From an uncultured Clostridia bacterium (lineage in GTDB: Bacteria > Bacillota > Clostridia > Oscillospirales > Ruminococcaceae): DNA of 42,621 nt. Below, one piece after another: positions 1 to 7,771 of this stretch; position 1 is the stretch's first letter, and the number at the start of each line of letters is the position of its first letter. The translations under genes were made by a program, and so were the position numbers. The DNA is taken from contig CALXBH010000001.1 of the NCBI GenBank assembly GCA_944386475.1, positions 1-42,621 on the forward strand, in the 5' to 3' direction. The notes beneath the pieces were generated by a model, which was not told where the DNA came from, did no database searches, and worked only from the letters and a program-made list of their open reading frames with translations.

Positions 1-144
1 ATTAAAGGTTGCTCGAAAGAAGATTATGATGACTTCTTCCGGGCAACCGGATACATAGAAAACACACAGGAAACCGGAGCTGTCACATCCGTTTTGCCTG
101 TGTGTGATTCAGATGAGTGTTGCAAAACCTACAGTTCCCTATAA
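1..144 (+). CDS. C-terminal fragment of an unknown protein (partial)
   Basis: Reading frame 1 is open from the window edge to a TAA at 142-144, giving 47 residues rich in Asp, Glu and Cys and ending CCKTYSSL. I do not recognise the family. The gene would start left of the window and be the upstream neighbour of the acn operon. An imperfect inverted repeat (ACACACAGG near 62-70 and CCTGTGTGT near 97-105) lies inside the frame, so the stretch could instead be a structured intergenic region. An open frame of this length is only weak evidence of coding. Confidence 0.4.
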   Translation: MKGCSKEDYDDFFRATGYIENTQETGAVTSVLPVCDSDECCKTYSSL

Positions 145-255
145 ACCAAAAATATTTTCTAGCATTCTGCTTGTACTTTGTGATAACAAGTCTTTTGAGC
201 CGTTTATCCGAAACAAAAATTTTTCATTTGGCGGCAGATTGTTCATGGAATCAAG

Positions 256-284
256 TTGACATTGCAGCCTATCTATTATAAAAT
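256..284 (+). promoter_or_regulatory. Sigma-A-type promoter of acn-icd-rex
   Basis: TTGACA at 256-261, a 17-bp spacer and TAAAAT at 279-284 give a near-consensus housekeeping promoter. The first gene starts at 329, so the leader is short, about 38 nt. Confidence 0.8.
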
Positions 285-290
285 AGTATA

Positions 291-308
291 TTGTTAAAGT
301 TATGTCAA
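291..308. promoter_or_regulatory. Candidate Rex operator
   Basis: TTGTTAAAGTTATGTCAA fits the Rex-type pattern TTGTTAA-N4-TTAACAA with a perfect left half-site and a degenerate right one (4 of 7 matches). It lies immediately downstream of the -10 box and covers the expected transcription start, a position suited to repression. The third gene of the operon encodes Rex, so autoregulation is a reasonable inference. Confidence 0.5.
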
Positions 309-328
309 TTAGAAAGGAACGTGCAGAG

Positions 329-2263
329 ATGGGCTTAACAATCGCAGAAAAAATTTTAAAAGACCACATCGTGGACGGCCAGATGGTCAAGGGCACCGAG
401 ATCGGCATTAAAATCGACCAAACCCTGACCCAGGACGCCACCGGCACCATGGCTTATCTGGAGTTTGAAGCAATGGGCGTCGACCAGGTGAAAACCGAGC
501 GCAGCGTGGCCTACATCGACCACAACACCCTGCAGTCCGGTTTTGAAAACGCGGACGACCACCGGTTTATCGGCTCGATGGCCAAAAAGCACGGCATTTA
601 TTTTTCCCGCCCCGGCAACGGGATCTGCCATCAGGTTCAGCTGGAGCGCTTTGCCATCCCCGGCAAAACCCTGATCGGTTCAGACAGCCACACCCCCACA
701 GCGGGCGGCATCGGCGCGTTTGCCTGCGGCGCAGGCGGCCTGGACGTAGCGGTCGCTATGGGCGGCGGCGCTTATTATATCACCATGCCCCAGATGGTGC
801 GCATCAATCTGACCGGCAAATTGCAGGATTGGGTGTCCGCCAAGGACGTGATCCTGGAAGTGCTGCGCATCCTCACCGTGAAAGGCGGCGTGGGCAAGGT
901 GATCGAATACGGCGGCGAAGGGGTTAAATCCCTGTCGGTGCCGGAGCGCGCCACCATCACCAACATGGGCGCGGAGCTTGGCGCCACCACCTCTATCTTC
1001 CCCTCGGATGAGATCACCCGGGAATTTATGGCCGCCCAGGGCCGGGAAGCCGACTGGAAAGAGCTTTCTGCCGATCCGGACGCCGTATATGACGAAACCT
1101 ACACCATCGACCTTTCTAAACTGGAGCCTATGGCTGCATGTCCTCACTCCCCGGACAACGTCAAAACCGTAGATGAGCTCGGCCCCATCAAGATCGATCA
1201 GGTCTGCATCGGTTCCTGCACCAACTCCTCTCTTTACGACCTGCTGAAAGTGGCGTACATCCTCAAAGGCAAAACCGTCCATCCGGATGTGAGCCTTGCC
1301 ATCGCCCCCGGTTCCAAGCAGGTATACAACATGATGGCCAAATGCGGCGCGCTGTCCGATTTGATCGACGCGGGCGCCCGGATTCTGGAATCCGCCTGCG
1401 GCCCCTGCATCGGCATGGGCCAGTCCCCCAACTCCAAGGGGATCTCCCTGCGCACCTTTAACCGCAACTTTGAAGGCCGCAGCGGCACCAAGGACGCGGG
1501 CATTTATCTGGTAAGCCCCGAAGTGGCTGCCGTTTCCGCTCTCACCGGCGTGCTTACAAACCCCAAAACCCTGGGTGAAATGCCGAAGTTTGAGCTTCCC
1601 AAACATTTCTTAATTAACGACAACATGATCGTGCCGCCCGCGCCTCCGGATGAGGCCAAGGACGTGGAGATCCTCCGCGGCCCCAACATCAAGCCCTTCC
1701 CGGTCACCGAGCCGCTGGAAGCTTCCATCAAAGCCGACTGCGTGCTGAAGGTGGGCGACAATATCACCACCGACCACATTATGCCGGCGGGCGCCAAAAT
1801 CCTCCCCTACCGTTCCAACATCCCCTATTTAAGCCAGTTCTGCTTCGGCGTTTGCGACGAAACCTTCCCGGAGCGGGCCAAGGCAGCCGGACAAAGCTTT
1901 GTGGTCGGCGGAACCAACTACGGCCAGGGCTCTTCCAGAGAACATGCGGCGCTGGTTCCCCTGTATCTGGGAGTGAAAGCGGTCATTACCAAGAGCTTTG
2001 CCCGTATCCACCGCAGCAACTTAATTAACGCCGGCATCCTTCCCCTGACCTTTGTCAATGAGGAAGATTACGATAAGATCGATCAGGGCGATACGCTGGA
2101 GCTTGCCGACATCCGCTCCACCATTGAAAATGAACAGCCGGTGGTGCTCAAAAACCTCACCAAAGGCATTGAGATTCCCCTGGACTGCTCGTTGTCCGGC
2201 CGGAGCAAGGAGATCATCCTGGCAGGCGGGCTGTTAAACTACACCCGGGAGCAGAATAAGTAA
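329..2263 (+). CDS. acn: Aconitate hydratase (short 644-residue form)
   Basis: Interconverts citrate and isocitrate through a [4Fe-4S] cluster in the cytoplasm. The cluster cysteines are visible in IGSCTNSS and ACGPCIGMG, and the C-terminal swivel domain carries [17 protein letters not shown]. At 644 residues it matches the shorter aconitase type found in Clostridia and is much shorter than the roughly 890-residue AcnA/IRP type. An in-frame ATG at 302 also exists, but the ATG at 329 is preferred: it is preceded by AAGGA at good spacing and gives the usual N-terminus [10 protein letters not shown]. It is first in an operon with icd (38 nt downstream) and rex. No citrate synthase is seen nearby. 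The set probably makes 2-oxoglutarate for glutamate synthesis in an otherwise incomplete TCA cycle. Confidence 0.95.
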   Translation: MGLTIAEKILKDHIVDGQMVKGTEIGIKIDQTLTQDATGTMAYLEFEAMGVDQVKTERSVAYIDHNTLQSGFENADDHRFIGSMAKKHGIYFSRPGNGICHQVQLERFAIPGKTLIGSDSHTPTAGGIGAFACGAGGLDVAVAMGGGAYYITMPQMVRINLTGKLQDWVSAKDVILEVLRILTVKGGVGKVIEYGGEGVKSLSVPERATITNMGAELGATTSIFPSDEITREFMAAQGREADWKELSADPDAVYDETYTIDLSKLEPMAACPHSPDNVKTVDELGPIKIDQVCIGSCTNSSLYDLLKVAYILKGKTVHPDVSLAIAPGSKQVYNMMAKCGALSDLIDAGARILESACGPCIGMGQSPNSKGISLRTFNRNFEGRSGTKDAGIYLVSPEVAAVSALTGVLTNPKTLGEMPKFELPKHFLINDNMIVPPAPPDEAKDVEILRGPNIKPFPVTEPLEASIKADCVLKVGDNITTDHIMPAGAKILPYRSNIPYLSQFCFGVCDETFPERAKAAGQSFVVGGTNYGQGSSREHAALVPLYLGVKAVITKSFARIHRSNLINAGILPLTFVNEEDYDKIDQGDTLELADIRSTIENEQPVVLKNLTKGIEIPLDCSLSGRSKEIILAGGLLNYTREQNK

Positions 2264-2301
2264 GCTGCCCTTTAACATTATCAAGCAAGGAGGAACCCCC
2301 T

Positions 2302-3513
2302 ATGGCGAAAATTCAGATGAAAACGCCGCTGGTTGAAATGGACGGCGACGAGATGACCCGGATCATCTGGCAGATGATCAAAGACATCCTGCTGACCCCT
2401 TATATTGACTTGAACACCCAATACTACGACCTTGGCTTAAAACATCGGGACGAGACAAACGACCAGGTGACGGTGGACTCCGCCAACGCCACCAAAAAAT
2501 ACGGCGTGGCTGTTAAGTGCGCCACCATTACCCCCAACGCCGCCCGTGTGGAGGAATATAACCTCAAGGAAATGTGGAAAAGCCCCAACGGCACCATCCG
2601 CGCTATCTTAGACGGCACAGTATTCCGCAAGCCCATCCTGGTGAAAGGCATCACCCCGTATATCCCCACCTGGACCAAACCCATTACCATCGCCCGTCAC
2701 GCTTACGGGGATATTTATAAAAACACCGAGCTGAAAGTCTCCGACGGCAGCAAGGCGGAGCTTGTGGTCACCGATAAGGACGGCAACGAAACCCGGGCGC
2801 TGATCCACGAGTTTAAAGGTTCCGACGGTATTGTGCAGGGCGTACACAATCTGGACGCTTCCATCTCCTCCTTTGCGAGAGCCTGCTTTAACTATGCCTT
2901 AGACGCCAAGGAAGACCTGTGGTTTGCCACTAAGGACACCATCTCCAAAACCTATGACCACCGGTTTAAGGACATCTTTGCGGAGATTTATGCAAACGAA
3001 TACGAGGATAAATTCAAGGCAAACGGCATCGAGTATTTCTACACCCTGATTGACGATGTAATCGCCAGGGTGGTTCGCTCCAACGGCGGATTTATCTGGG
3101 CCTGCAAAAACTATGACGGCGACGTGATGTCCGATATGCTGGCCACCGCTTTCGGAAGCTTGGGCCTGATGACCTCGGTGCTGGTCTCCCCCACCGGCGT
3201 GTACGAGTACGAGGCGGCCCACGGCACCGTGACCCGGCATTACTACAACTACTTAAAGGGTGAAAAGACCTCCACCAACCCCATCGCTACCATCTTTGCC
3301 TGGACGGGTGCCTTGAGAAAACGGGGCGAGCTGGACAACATCCCCGAGCTTTCCGCTTTTGCCGACAAGCTGGAAAAAGCTTCGATTGCCACTATGGAGG
3401 ACGGCATCATGGATAAAAACCTGGCGCTGATCTCCACGCTGGAAAACAAAAAAACAGTGGACACCGAGACGTTCTTGAAAGAAATTAAAGTCCGGCTGGA
3501 TGCGCTGCTGTAA
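2302..3513 (+). CDS. icd: NADP-dependent isocitrate dehydrogenase
   Basis: Oxidatively decarboxylates isocitrate to 2-oxoglutarate, making NADPH. The 403-residue protein is the eukaryote-like homodimeric type: [11 protein letters not shown] near the N-terminus, the substrate loop [17 protein letters not shown], the metal-binding aspartates in [10 protein letters not shown], and the cofactor segment [10 protein letters not shown] followed by TSTNPIA. The ATG is preceded by AAGGAGGAACCCCCT, an excellent ribosome site. It follows acn closely and precedes rex by 21 nt, so the three genes are almost certainly one transcript. Linking this branch to a Rex repressor would tie 2-oxoglutarate and NADPH supply to the NADH/NAD ratio. 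Confidence 0.96.
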   Translation: MAKIQMKTPLVEMDGDEMTRIIWQMIKDILLTPYIDLNTQYYDLGLKHRDETNDQVTVDSANATKKYGVAVKCATITPNAARVEEYNLKEMWKSPNGTIRAILDGTVFRKPILVKGITPYIPTWTKPITIARHAYGDIYKNTELKVSDGSKAELVVTDKDGNETRALIHEFKGSDGIVQGVHNLDASISSFARACFNYALDAKEDLWFATKDTISKTYDHRFKDIFAEIYANEYEDKFKANGIEYFYTLIDDVIARVVRSNGGFIWACKNYDGDVMSDMLATAFGSLGLMTSVLVSPTGVYEYEAAHGTVTRHYYNYLKGEKTSTNPIATIFAWTGALRKRGELDNIPELSAFADKLEKASIATMEDGIMDKNLALISTLENKKTVDTETFLKEIKVRLDALL

Positions 3514-3534
3514 TTGATAAAGGAAGGATTCCTC

Positions 3535-4191
3535 ATGGCAAAGGCGAACACGGTCTCCCTGTCTGTGATCCGCAGGCTGCCGCGATACTACCGCTTTTTA
3601 GGCGAGCTTTTAAAAAGCGGCTGCAATCGGATCTCCTCTAAGGAACTCAGCGAACGGATGGGTTTGACCGCTTCCCAAATCCGGCAGGATTTAAACTGCT
3701 TCGGCGGTTTTGGCCAGCAGGGATACGGCTACAACGTACCTGCTTTGTACGAAGAGATCGCCAAAATATTAGGGCTTGACAAAAAGCAGAAGACCATTTT
3801 GATCGGCGCCGGCAATCTGGGCCGCGCCATTGTGACCCACATGGACTTCTCCCGGCGCGGATTTGATTTGATCGGCATTTTTGACGTCAATGAACAGTTA
3901 ATCGGCAAAAAGGTCAGCAACGTGTCCATCCTTCACATTAATAAACTGGAGGAATTCTGCCGGGTCAATGCTCCTACCGTGGCGATTCTCTGTATCCCCA
4001 AGGAAGCCGCCAAAAACCTGGCGGACCCCCTGGTGGAGCTGGGGATCAAGGGCTTCTGGAACTTCAGCCACTATGATCTCGCTATTGACTATCATGGGAT
4101 TGTGGTGGAAAATGTTCATCTGGGCGACAGCTTAATGACCCTGTGCTACCGGGTCAACCAGAACATGGCCCCGGAATCCCCAAAAAGTTAA
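3535..4191 (+). CDS. rex: Redox-sensing transcriptional repressor Rex
   Basis: NAD(H)-responsive dimeric DNA-binding protein; NADH binding releases it from DNA. Residues 1-80 form the winged-helix domain, beginning SVIRRLPRYYRFLGEL and containing SERMGLTASQIRQDLNCFG. A Rossmann domain follows, with GAGNLGRAIV as dinucleotide fold and the family sequence GIFDVN. The length of 218 residues is normal. An upstream in-frame TTG exists at 3514, but the ATG at 3535 follows AAGGAAGGATTCCTC and gives the usual start. It is last in the acn-icd-rex operon. A candidate Rex site covers the operon's transcription start. Confidence 0.96.
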   Translation: MAKANTVSLSVIRRLPRYYRFLGELLKSGCNRISSKELSERMGLTASQIRQDLNCFGGFGQQGYGYNVPALYEEIAKILGLDKKQKTILIGAGNLGRAIVTHMDFSRRGFDLIGIFDVNEQLIGKKVSNVSILHINKLEEFCRVNAPTVAILCIPKEAAKNLADPLVELGIKGFWNFSHYDLAIDYHGIVVENVHLGDSLMTLCYRVNQNMAPESPKS

Positions 4192-4214
4192 AAAATAGTG
4201 TCGCAGAATCAGTA

Positions 4215-4261
4215 GAGGCCATTGCAAAACTTTTGTTTTGCAATGGCCTCTTTCTTTTTTA
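4215..4261 (+). terminator. Intrinsic terminator after rex
   Basis: A perfect 16-bp stem (4215-4230 with 4235-4250, loop TTTT) is followed by a T-rich tract at 4251-4260. It overlaps the end of the convergent sigG gene by a few bases. On the minus strand no T tract follows, so it mainly serves the plus-strand operon. Confidence 0.92.
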
Positions 4262-5029
4262 TAACTGCCGTTTGATCTGTTCCAAAGCGCTTTTTTCCAA
4301 ACGGGAAACCTGCGCCTGGCTGATGCCGATCTCCTTTGCCACCTCTACCTGGGTCTTTCCGTTTAAAAAACGCAGGGATAAAATCTTTTTCTCCCGATCG
4401 TTTAACTTTTTGATCGCCTCTTTCATGGAGATCTCCCCCAGCCAGTCCGAATCGTCATGATGGTCGGACACCTGGTCCATCACATAGATGGTATCTCCCC
4501 CATCGGAATACACCGGCTCGTACAAAGAAACCGGATCGACAATCGCCTCCAGAGCCATCACCACATCCTCTTTTGGAAGCTGCATTTCCCGGGCAATCTG
4601 CTCCAGAGTAGGCTCATGATCCAGCTCGACGGTCAGCCGCTCTTTCACCTGCATGGCCTTATAGGCGGTATCTTTTAAAGAGCGGCTGACCCGCACGGAA
4701 TTATTATCCCGCAGATAGCGGCGGATCTCTCCGATAATCATGGGGACGCAGTAGGTGCTGGTGCGCACATTCTGAGTGATATCAAAGTTGTCAAAGGCCT
4801 TGATAAGGCCAATACACCCTACCTGAAACAGGTCGTCCAGATTTTCCCCCCGGTTGGTAAACCGCTGTATCACGCTTAACACCAGCCGCAGGTTGCCGTT
4901 AATAAGCTCTTCCCTCGCCTTTTGATCTCCCGCCTGCATTTTTTTAATCAGCTCAATTTTTTCCTTCTCTTTTAATACCTTCAGCTTTGCGGTATTGACG
5001 CCGCAGATCTCCACCTTATTAACGTGCAC
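4259..5029 (-). CDS. sigG: RNA polymerase sporulation sigma factor SigG
   Basis: Late forespore sigma factor that directs genes for spore DNA protection, germination and spore maturation. The 256-residue protein has the SigG-diagnostic N-terminus NKVEICGVNT, region 2 with NGNLRLVLSVIQRF and LDDLFQVGCIGLIKAFDNFD, the anti-sigma contact area PMIIGEIRRYLRDN, and region 4 with KTQVEVAKEIGISQAQVSRLE. The start must be GTG at 5027-5029: the conserved N-terminus needs it and the codon just upstream is a TAG stop. Its ribosome site AGGGGAG lies 9 nt upstream inside a perfect hairpin (5039-5082). In many Firmicutes sigG follows sigE; here the upstream genes are a glycosyltransferase and a flippase-like protein, so it appears detached from the spoIIG locus. 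Confidence 0.95.
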   Translation of the reverse strand: MHVNKVEICGVNTAKLKVLKEKEKIELIKKMQAGDQKAREELINGNLRLVLSVIQRFTNRGENLDDLFQVGCIGLIKAFDNFDITQNVRTSTYCVPMIIGEIRRYLRDNNSVRVSRSLKDTAYKAMQVKERLTVELDHEPTLEQIAREMQLPKEDVVMALEAIVDPVSLYEPVYSDGGDTIYVMDQVSDHHDDSDWLGEISMKEAIKKLNDREKKILSLRFLNGKTQVEVAKEIGISQAQVSRLEKSALEQIKRQL

Positions 5030-5038
5030 CTACAACAA

Positions 5039-5082
5039 CTCCCCTGTCAATACTTTCTTAATAAAAAGTATTGACAGGGGAG
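5039..5082 (-). promoter_or_regulatory. 18-bp hairpin in sigG leader burying the ribosome binding site
   Basis: The arms 5039-5056 and 5065-5082 are perfectly complementary over 18 bp with an 8-nt loop. In the minus-strand transcript the 3' arm ends in GACAGGGGAG, which is the Shine-Dalgarno of sigG, 9 nt from its GTG. The folded leader should therefore block ribosome loading. No T tract follows the stem on the sense strand, so it is not a standard terminator. Confidence 0.75.
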
Positions 5083-5113
5083 AAAAATCCCATGCAGTTA
5101 TTCAAACAAATCC

Positions 5114-5129
5114 GTAAGAAAAATCTTAC
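5114..5129 (-). terminator. Small AT-rich hairpin after the flippase-like gene
   Basis: GTAAGA-AAAA-TCTTAC is a perfect 6-bp inverted repeat two bases beyond the stop codon of the upstream minus-strand gene. The following bases on the minus strand (GGATTTGTTTG) give only a weak T-rich run, so termination would be partial at best. Confidence 0.35.
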
Positions 5130-5131
5130 CA

Positions 5132-6196
5132 TTATTCCGTCCGGGAAGCTTCTGGAACCGATTTTTGCTTTTCTCCTTGCAGCATCTCTTCCTTTTTCTC
5201 TTTGCCTTTTACGGGGATCACAAAAAATAACCCTACTAAAATCGGCATATAAAAGGTCAAAAACCGCCAGAACAGCATTGCCATGTTAAGCGTTCCCTGA
5301 GAAAAGAAAATCTGATAGAAGGTATAAAAACTAAGCTCCGCACCGCCTACGGCTCCCGGCAGGGGCACAAAGGAGGAGATCATCAGCACAAAGGACTGCG
5401 CCGCCAAAATCAGCATGTAGGACGCCGGGTGGAGCTCCAAGCTCAGATGAATAAAATAGGTGATGGAAAAATATGCCGTCAACTGCACGACCGTAAGCAA
5501 TACCATCTGTACGATCATACCGACGTTCTGCTTCATCATGGTGACGCTTTCATAGAACTTATCCAGCTCATCATCGATGTATTGCAGCCTTTTTTCCTTA
5601 TCTTTTACCAGATGGATTTTTGCTAAAAGCCGCACCAATCCTCTGGATGCCCATTGAGTAAAACGGCGGAAACAGCAAATGCAGATTAATCCCACCATCA
5701 CCGCGGCGTTGACCACAAAGCCCAGCAAAACAAGCCAGGAAAAGCCGGGCACTTGCTGGACAAAGAATTTCCAGTTAAAAATCAGGATGACCAGCGAATA
5801 TATCGTCAACGTCGTCTGATAGACGATAAACTTGGTAATCAGGGTACACCCTGCAATCCCCAAAGGAACACCGGTTCTGGTCATATAAAACGCCTGCATC
5901 GGCTGACCTCCGCTGGCGGAGGGAGTCACGCAGTTAAAAAACTGACCAATCATGGTAGTACGCATGGTTTTGGAAAATTGCTGAGCCTTATGAAACCGTT
6001 TCACGCAAATATGCAGTACGACCCCTTCCAATAACCAATATAACAGCATCAAGGCAAGCGCACAGAACATCCAAAAAGGTTTTACGCTGGCTAAAACGTT
6101 AATGAGATTGGTGAAGCCTTCCGACCAGATGATGTAGGCAATTAAAGCGACAACCGATAACAGGATGATAACAATGTTGATTTTTTTTAACTTCAT
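5132..6196 (-). CDS. YbhN/UPF0104 family flippase-like membrane protein
   Basis: An integral membrane protein of 354 residues with about eight hydrophobic segments, related to the flippase-like domain of lysylphosphatidylglycerol synthase (MprF) and to YbhN/AglD2. The family hallmark TPSASGGQPMQ lies near residue 95, with a second conserved stretch VPLPGAVGGAELSFY near residue 280. Members are thought to move or anchor glycolipid or aminoacyl-lipid headgroups across the membrane. It starts 9 nt after the GT4 gene ends, so the two are translationally close and probably act on the same lipid. The highly charged C-terminus (GKEKKEEM and onward) faces the cytoplasm. The substrate is not known from sequence. 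Confidence 0.85.
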   Translation of the reverse strand: MKLKKINIVIILLSVVALIAYIIWSEGFTNLINVLASVKPFWMFCALALMLLYWLLEGVVLHICVKRFHKAQQFSKTMRTTMIGQFFNCVTPSASGGQPMQAFYMTRTGVPLGIAGCTLITKFIVYQTTLTIYSLVILIFNWKFFVQQVPGFSWLVLLGFVVNAAVMVGLICICCFRRFTQWASRGLVRLLAKIHLVKDKEKRLQYIDDELDKFYESVTMMKQNVGMIVQMVLLTVVQLTAYFSITYFIHLSLELHPASYMLILAAQSFVLMISSFVPLPGAVGGAELSFYTFYQIFFSQGTLNMAMLFWRFLTFYMPILVGLFFVIPVKGKEKKEEMLQGEKQKSVPEASRTE

Positions 6197-6205
6197 AAAA
6201 CCCTT

Positions 6206-7384
6206 TTACCCCTTGGATACTGTCTTAATCTTTTTATTGCGCACAGATGCCGCTCCGGCAGGGCGTTTTTTCATGGCAGGCCTTGTGGCCGCTTTTTTCT
6301 TTTCACTTTTTTTATAGCGGTATTTACGGCCTGCCGGCCTGTTTTTCATAACCTCAGAATAAAAATTATCCCACATGGTGAGCACATGGTCTTTGTTGTA
6401 AAACTCATGACCCCGCCAGGAACTCTCCTGCGCCTGTTTTAAATAGGCAGGATCTTGCGCCAGGCGTTTCAGCACACTTACAAAGCCGTCTACATCTTTT
6501 GCTTTAAGATAATAATCGAACAAGATGTTTTCATACAGCTGTACATCCCGCAGCAAAATGGGAAGCTTGCAGTTCATAGCCTCCAAAATCGTCATGGGGA
6601 ACAATTCCTCATAGGAAGCGAGGAACAGCACATCCCCCATATTGTAGATTTCATTCATCTTTTCCCGCTCGATGATTCCTAAAAACTTCAGATTCTCCGG
6701 CGGGTTATCCACGATTTTCTTGATTTCCTCATAACCATCGGAAATGTGGCCGAAGGAAAATCCTCCCGCCCAGATAAACTGCATTTCCGGAAGCCTTTTG
6801 GCGCATTCTACAAAGTCAAAGATCCCCTTGCGCCGCTGTAACTGGCCGGCGCACACCACGGTGAACTTATCCTTATCAAGGCCGTATTGCTCCCGAAGCG
6901 GCTGTTTTTTGTAAGACTCCATAGGATAAAACTGATCGCCGCACACAAAGTTCGGAATATAGGTGATTTTTTTCCGGTCAATACCATAGGCAGCCAGCTT
7001 GTCAATAAAGCAGGGGTTGACCGTCACCAGATAATCCATATGGCGGTAAAAAGAGATCAGATATTTATAAAAGATCTTTTTAGCCGGCGGCGGAAGCTTT
7101 AGGCTGTTCTCCAAGGTTTCGGGCAGAAAATGGACATACCCCACTGTTACACCGTTTCGCTTGACAAAGGGAAGTGATAAGAAAAATTCCGGATTTACCG
7201 TGTGGTAATGAGTAATGTCCGCCGGCACCAATTTGTTTTCTGAAATCGTATATTTGTCCGCCAGTCCGTTTTTGAGCAGGGTGACCTGCTCGTCATATGC
7301 CGAGGAAACCCCCTGCCCTTTTACCGTATAAGCTTTGGACATCATATTGATCAGATATTTCACAACCGTCATACCCTTCTTCAA
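6206..7384 (-). CDS. Family 4 glycosyltransferase, probably glycolipid-forming
   Basis: Retaining GT-B glycosyltransferase of 392 residues. The N-terminal acceptor half has the distinctive VKGQGVSSAYDEQV and GYVHFLPETLENS segments, which I associate with Gram-positive glucosyl-diacylglycerol-type enzymes (LafB/CpoA relatives). The C-terminal half has VVCAGQLQRRKGI and the donor motif EELFPMTILEAM (EX7E type). The C-terminal 40 residues are Lys/Arg-rich and low-complexity, which would suit electrostatic membrane binding. The longest start is TTG at 7384 after AGAGAG; an ATG four codons later lies too close to its own AAGAAGG. It is followed within 9 nt by a flippase-like gene, supporting a lipid acceptor. 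Sugar and acceptor identity are inference. Confidence 0.8.
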   Translation of the reverse strand: MKKGMTVVKYLINMMSKAYTVKGQGVSSAYDEQVTLLKNGLADKYTISENKLVPADITHYHTVNPEFFLSLPFVKRNGVTVGYVHFLPETLENSLKLPPPAKKIFYKYLISFYRHMDYLVTVNPCFIDKLAAYGIDRKKITYIPNFVCGDQFYPMESYKKQPLREQYGLDKDKFTVVCAGQLQRRKGIFDFVECAKRLPEMQFIWAGGFSFGHISDGYEEIKKIVDNPPENLKFLGIIEREKMNEIYNMGDVLFLASYEELFPMTILEAMNCKLPILLRDVQLYENILFDYYLKAKDVDGFVSVLKRLAQDPAYLKQAQESSWRGHEFYNKDHVLTMWDNFYSEVMKNRPAGRKYRYKKSEKKKAATRPAMKKRPAGAASVRNKKIKTVSKG

Positions 7385-7771
7385 TTACTCTCTGTTCCCG
7401 CTACGGCGCCCTATACCAAGGCCATTTTATCTTACGTATAAAACCATCAAAATAGACATAGCCTCTCGATCCTACGCCTTTGATTTCTTGTCTATTTTAA
7501 CATATTTTTGAGGGAAAGGAAAGGCTATAAACCAAATAAATTTCTTACAGTATTTTTACCACCGGCTTCATATTTTTGTAAGGATTCCCTTTCTTTTGAC
7601 CCGCCGGTTTGTTATAATGAAGATGAAGTATAAAAAGATTGCTATAATCGATATTATGACATTTCTATCTTAACATGTTAAAAGATATTTTGAAAGTAAT
7701 ACAGCTAAAATTTATAATTATTTAAGCAGAAAAACAATAAAAGCTTTACAGCGAAAGGACGGGTGAACCAT
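7385..7771. other. Divergent intergenic region with inverted repeat
   Basis: About 390 nt separate the minus-strand GT4 gene from the plus-strand metallo-hydrolase gene. It holds a 10-bp inverted repeat, AAAATAGACA at 7449-7458 and TGTCTATTTT at 7489-7498, separated by 30 nt, and an extended -10 box at 7610-7618. No open reading frame with a ribosome site is seen. Confidence 0.5.
7590..7618 (+). promoter_or_regulatory. Extended -10 promoter upstream of the metallo-hydrolase
   Basis: TGTTATAAT at 7610-7618 is a consensus extended -10 element; the -35 at 7590-7595 (TTTCTT) is poor, which an extended -10 can tolerate. It would leave a leader of about 147 nt before the ATG at 7772. Confidence 0.5.

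Noticed and set aside
680-1606. Long minus-strand frame (308 codons) opposite acn
   Set aside because: It mirrors the codon structure of the conserved aconitase on the plus strand, has no ribosome site and its translation resembles no family.
5071-5076. TTGACA in the sigG leader hairpin as a vegetative -35 box
   Set aside because: It arises from the inverted repeat; no -10 box lies 17 bp away in either direction, and sigG is expected to use forespore promoters.
5039-5082. sigG leader hairpin as an intrinsic terminator of the upstream operon
   Set aside because: No T tract follows the stem on the minus strand; the next bases are TTGTTGTAGGTG with the start codon.
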